In this document: one piece after another, positions 60,611-64,000 of the stretch
Layout of the letters: every line of letters starts with the position of its first letter
Numbering within the stretch: the first letter of the stretch is position 1
DNA from: Dimorphilus gyrociliatus
Lineage: Eukaryota > Annelida > Polychaeta > Dinophilidae
NCBI GenBank assembly: GCA_904063045.1
Contig: CAJFCJ010000024.1
Coordinates: 1,037,112-1,101,111 of the forward strand
Length of the DNA stretch: 64,000 nt
Reading direction: 5' to 3'
Notes under the pieces: model-generated
Told to the model about the DNA's origin: nothing
The model's input: the letters and a program-made list of their open reading frames with translations, nothing else
Databases searched by the model: none
Position numbers and translations under genes: made by a program

Positions 60611-60745
60611 TTTTTTTGTTTTTTTTTCATTTACATAAAAGAATATACTATATATATATATATATATTAGTATATATATGCAGTATATGTATATATACTA
60701 TAGATATAGACAGTATATATATTCTCCATATACTCCATGTATACA

Positions 60746-61450
60746 GTACTCACTCTAAAAGTTTGCGTTTCATTTCCTTTCCTGTTATTAGAGAGAAAAG
60801 ATTATCGTACAAATGTCCTTTATTTTAAACAGTTAATCTACTGTAGGAAAGGAAACGTTTCAGTGATGCCCGTATTTCAATATAATTCAGTTAAAACTAT
60901 TCTAAATTATGGACACGCCATCTTACTCTCATTGGAAAATATTTTTTTCAATAGTTTATTGCGTTTCCCTAGTTACCAATACAGTCAAGGAGCGTTTTGG
61001 TGATGGAATGTTTGCAATTAATTATATAATTTCGGTCATTTTCAGCCCATGCTTCGAAGATTGCAGTTTTTAAATCTTCCATGCTGTTAAATTGTCTTTT
61101 ATCTTGATAAACAAGTTTGGTCATAGCTCCCTAGGCATTCTCAAAGACACAGAAGTTCTTGAGAATTTACTGGCCGGTCTCCATACCAGAGTATGAATAC
61201 TTGAAATACTAGATGGTACAAGAATATTGAATGAAATATCCAAATCGTCTAATATTTTGCTCCCTGGTTTTCATTTGCTCGTTGGTCAGACGATAATCTA
61301 GCTTTTTCAAATTTTATGTCTGAATCCTTGACTTATCAGAATATTTATAATTAAACTCACCGCATTACTTGATAATAAAGCTTCTTTAAGTTTTTAGAAG
61401 TAATTCACCTAGTAATGTCAGTTTTGCTTCTGCCTAAATTTTTTTTCGAT
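60746..61450 (-). mobile_element. Degraded Tc1-type remnant
   Basis: A Tc1-style end, TACAGTACTCACTCTAAAAGT, starts near 60746. About 230 bp further in, the minus strand carries a transposase C-terminus: LVYQDKRQFNSMEDLKTAIF, AWAENDRNYIINC and then SITKTLLDCIGN. Further upstream on the minus strand (to about 61450) are frame-broken fragments. The opposite terminal repeat was not found, so the outer limit is approximate. This is a third, older transposon family in the window. Confidence 0.6.
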
Positions 61451-63269
61451 CAACACCAACACTATTGAGATTCTTAGGGAAGCAAAACAATGGATATTTT
61501 ACACAAATATTAAGAATTAGGGTTACTTGACTACTACACTAGATGTATTGTTAATGATAGAAGATTACGTAGTTATGACAATCTTTTCATTTGAATAATA
61601 GGAAAGATATAGTGTATGGTGAGGTTTAGATTGCTATAATTTCTTCACCATATTACATATATTTATATATGAAAATATGAATCATAGGATACAATCTCTA
61701 TATCAAAATATTCTATAATCTAGAATGTAACATTCAGTTCTCAGATTTTCAGAAATGTATCTATGACCTAGAAAACCTAAGTGGACTATGGTTAAATTTG
61801 AGCTTAAAACCAAAAAACAAATATATAACAATTATAAGATTTGAAAGTTACATTGGAAAGAAATAGAACAAATCTGCCTGAAAGAAATAACATTAAAAGA
61901 AAAATAGGAATCTAGGAAAAAGGAAAGTAGATGTTGAAAGTGAAATTAGAAAGAGAGGAAAAATAGAATTTAGGATATTTATATAGTGAAAGGAATATTA
62001 CAGGAACTATGTATGAATGAGCATACTCTCTATTAGTTTTTCCTTTGATACAGAGAGGACTGTTTGTCACCTCGCGGTGTTTTCCTCATTTCGCCAGTCT
62101 CTCGAGAGATGTGCTACGAGCTGATGTACTCGTAACGTTTCTTGATAAAAACACGAAATGTAGTAGAGGGAAAGTGTGAGAATTTGGGAGAAAAACGTAT
62201 AAGGAGAAGGAAAAAAAGAAGAGAAAACAAAAGGAAAAAAGAAGTATGGAAGATGTTAATATGTACAAATTCAATTAGTAAAAAAAATATAAATATATTG
62301 TCAAGATATTCTAGACTTAAAACAAAGAAAAACAAGCTAAATAAGACGTAAATGATTAAATTATTTTATTAATTTTCATTGGAAAACAATCCTCCTTTGG
62401 AAAAAAAAAAGAGGAAGCTTTGATAGGAAAGGAAGTAAATAAGGAACTTATTGTTTCGTTTTCATGCATTCTCTCCTTACTTACTTACGTAAGAAATAAT
62501 CAAATAGGTCAAATATCTAAAAGTAAAAGAAGAAAATAGATATAAAAACTCTGATACAAAAGTACAATTTCCAACAAAACATTCGTCTTTGAACTATTTC
62601 TTTTTTCATTTTTCCAACTTCTCGTCGATAAACAATGCAAGAAAAAGAGAAAGAAGAGAAAGAAGAAGAGGGATAGAGGGCAAAACCAGTTAAATAACCC
62701 ATTTTATATTTTTCGATTATTTAATGAATATTCAAGAAAAATTCCCCTACCGATTAAATCATTTATATGTATGATATATAAATATTTAAATATCTCTTAG
62801 AAAGAAAATGCTAAGGTAAATATTGACCTCATCCAATTTTGTTTATTTATTAGATTTCTTAAAAACCGTAGCCCATAACGTCCTTTAATATACCTTGCAG
62901 TAGTACAAATTGTTGGTGATAGGCTAAATTACTTGACTCACTTTAAGGGCATCTACTCCCTTTTCTAGAATGCTAAAATGTTTAGTGAAGAAGTGAAAGG
63001 GGGAGGTAATTTAAAAGAAAAACACTCTCGTCAAAATAGTCAAACGTATCCCTTATTCCAAACAGTTTTCTATATTTAGTAGAAAAGTTGTAAACCCTAA
63101 GCCTTTTTTTTATCGTTGATGTATAGAAAATAGTCATAAAATAGTTGTATATTAACTTATCAATGGAAATAAGCGAGAGTAGTATCGGAAAATGGCACTA
63201 TTTATACAGGCAAGTGATCAATATAAAATTTTGTAAATAGTATATAAAGCATTATATATACATATATAA

Positions 63270-63297
<28 letters not shown>
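63270..63297. repeat. (CT)n microsatellite
   Basis: About 14 CT units. Confidence 0.9.
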
Positions 63298-63301
<4 letters not shown>

Positions 63302-63410
63302 ACATATATATACATATGTATATGACATAAATTGTATTTATATAGAAGTAATCATACTTTAACACAAATGAAAATATTAGTTTTAGTAAATGTTTTTTTT
63401 TTCCAGTTTT

Positions 63411-63436
63411 TAACGTGACTTGCTGTAGTCACGTTA
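63411..63436. repeat. Perfect 10-bp inverted repeat with 6-nt loop
   Basis: TAACGTGACT, then TGCTGT, then AGTCACGTTA. The stem has no mismatch and is preceded by a T/C-rich run (tttttttttccag). It could fold as a hairpin in DNA or RNA. No coding context is seen. Confidence 0.6.
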
Positions 63437-64000
63437 CTTTTGGCTTTCTATTTCTTTCCGACCTTTCGATCCTTTAATGCTCTCTTTCCCTTCCCCATTT
63501 CGGTCAAGAAAATTTCAATTGGTACCGTTTAAACTAGCTTAAGTAAAATACAAAGGCGAAAAGAAAAGCAAAATATTTCATTCTATATTTTAATCTTGAA
63601 ACCGCAATTTCTTTAATAATTCGATACAATTGAAATAAAAACAAACTTAATATAGAAAAAATCAAATATTAAAGATAATTCTTTATGTAATAAACATGTC
63701 TTTAACTTGATCTTTATCATCTTTCATTGTTCATCTATTTCTCTCTCTCTCTCTCTTCCTTTTGTCTTCAATTATTCTTCTCACGGAAATTTCGGTTTCA
63801 TCACTTTCCAACATGTTAATCTATTGTATTTAAAAAAAGAAGCAAAAAACTATCACGAATCTTTTTAGCTATGATTATTATCATTTTTTTACCGCAATAA
63901 AACTGTAAATTACCTTAAAAATGTCAAAAAAAATTTATGAATATTCAAAAAATATGATAGTTTCACATAAATTTATGATGATTAATTGAAAATATCTGCA

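Larger units (their letters stand above)
61451..64000. other. AT-rich right flank, no gene seen
   Basis: No coding sequence is supported. A GC-richer patch at 62050-62145 (ACCTCGCGGTGTT...CTCTCGAGAG) has several short open frames, but none has clear splice context. Also present are a perfect 10-bp hairpin at 63411-63436 and a (TC)n run at 63270-63297. Confidence 0.5.

Noticed and set aside
62086-62351. Overlapping frames in a GC-richer patch
   Set aside because: Frames are open on both strands with no splice signals or family match. Low-complexity Phe/Lys runs dominate.

Overview
The window looks like nuclear DNA of a small-genome invertebrate. It is very AT-rich, has many simple repeats, and its genes are split by mostly short GT-AG introns. 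Ortholog-like genes (ETHE1, RPL3, IMMP2L, the C5orf22/UPF0489 family, DDX1, a receptor guanylyl cyclase, an RGK GTPase) are all metazoan in type. Many introns are only about 50-150 bp, and the neuropeptide-like and GPCR genes would suit a compact-genome annelid or other spiralian. That placement is inference; no rRNA or mitochondrial marker is present. All exon boundaries were read by eye from splice consensus plus frame and phase agreement.

Layout. 1-4.3 kb: a rhodopsin-type GPCR (-) and a two-exon gene for a 75-residue protein (-). 6.0-7.3 kb: the 3' third of a DDX1-like helicase (+), with no 5' exons visible. 8.3-10.3 kb: a small C2H2 zinc-finger gene (-) with a dead mariner in its intron. 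12-14.2 kb: a B-box/coiled-coil/propeller TRIM-like gene (-) and a small ORF. 15.1-23 kb is a dense housekeeping block: ETHE1 (+), RPL3 (-), a UPF0489 gene (+) and a small tail-anchored protein (+). 23.8-30.7 kb is a secreted-protein block: a peptide precursor with KR sites and a six-cysteine tail, split by a Tc1 element, then two tandem minimal matrixins. 31.4-35.5 kb: a 14-exon receptor guanylyl cyclase (+).

35.5-46 kb is a gene-poor stretch holding one internally deleted Tc-type element. 46-49.7 kb: an RGK-family GTPase (+) with a TATA box, large introns and a possible nested antisense ORF. 52.4-57 kb, all on (-): an ANL-superfamily acyl-activating enzyme in essentially one exon, IMMP2L, and a single-exon secreted protein. 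57-64 kb is mostly AT-rich sequence, with one isolated coding-like exon, a degraded Tc1 remnant and a CpG-rich patch.

Functional links are loose, as expected for animal nuclear DNA. ETHE1 and IMMP2L are both mitochondrial but lie about 40 kb apart. The peptide precursor and two matrixins form a run of secreted-protein genes with similarly placed TATA boxes. No CRISPR, operon or clearly new multi-gene system is visible. The most unusual items are the transposon-split peptide precursor, the truncated DDX1 copy, the ETHE1 microexon that carries the metal motif, and a structured segment in an RPL3 intron.
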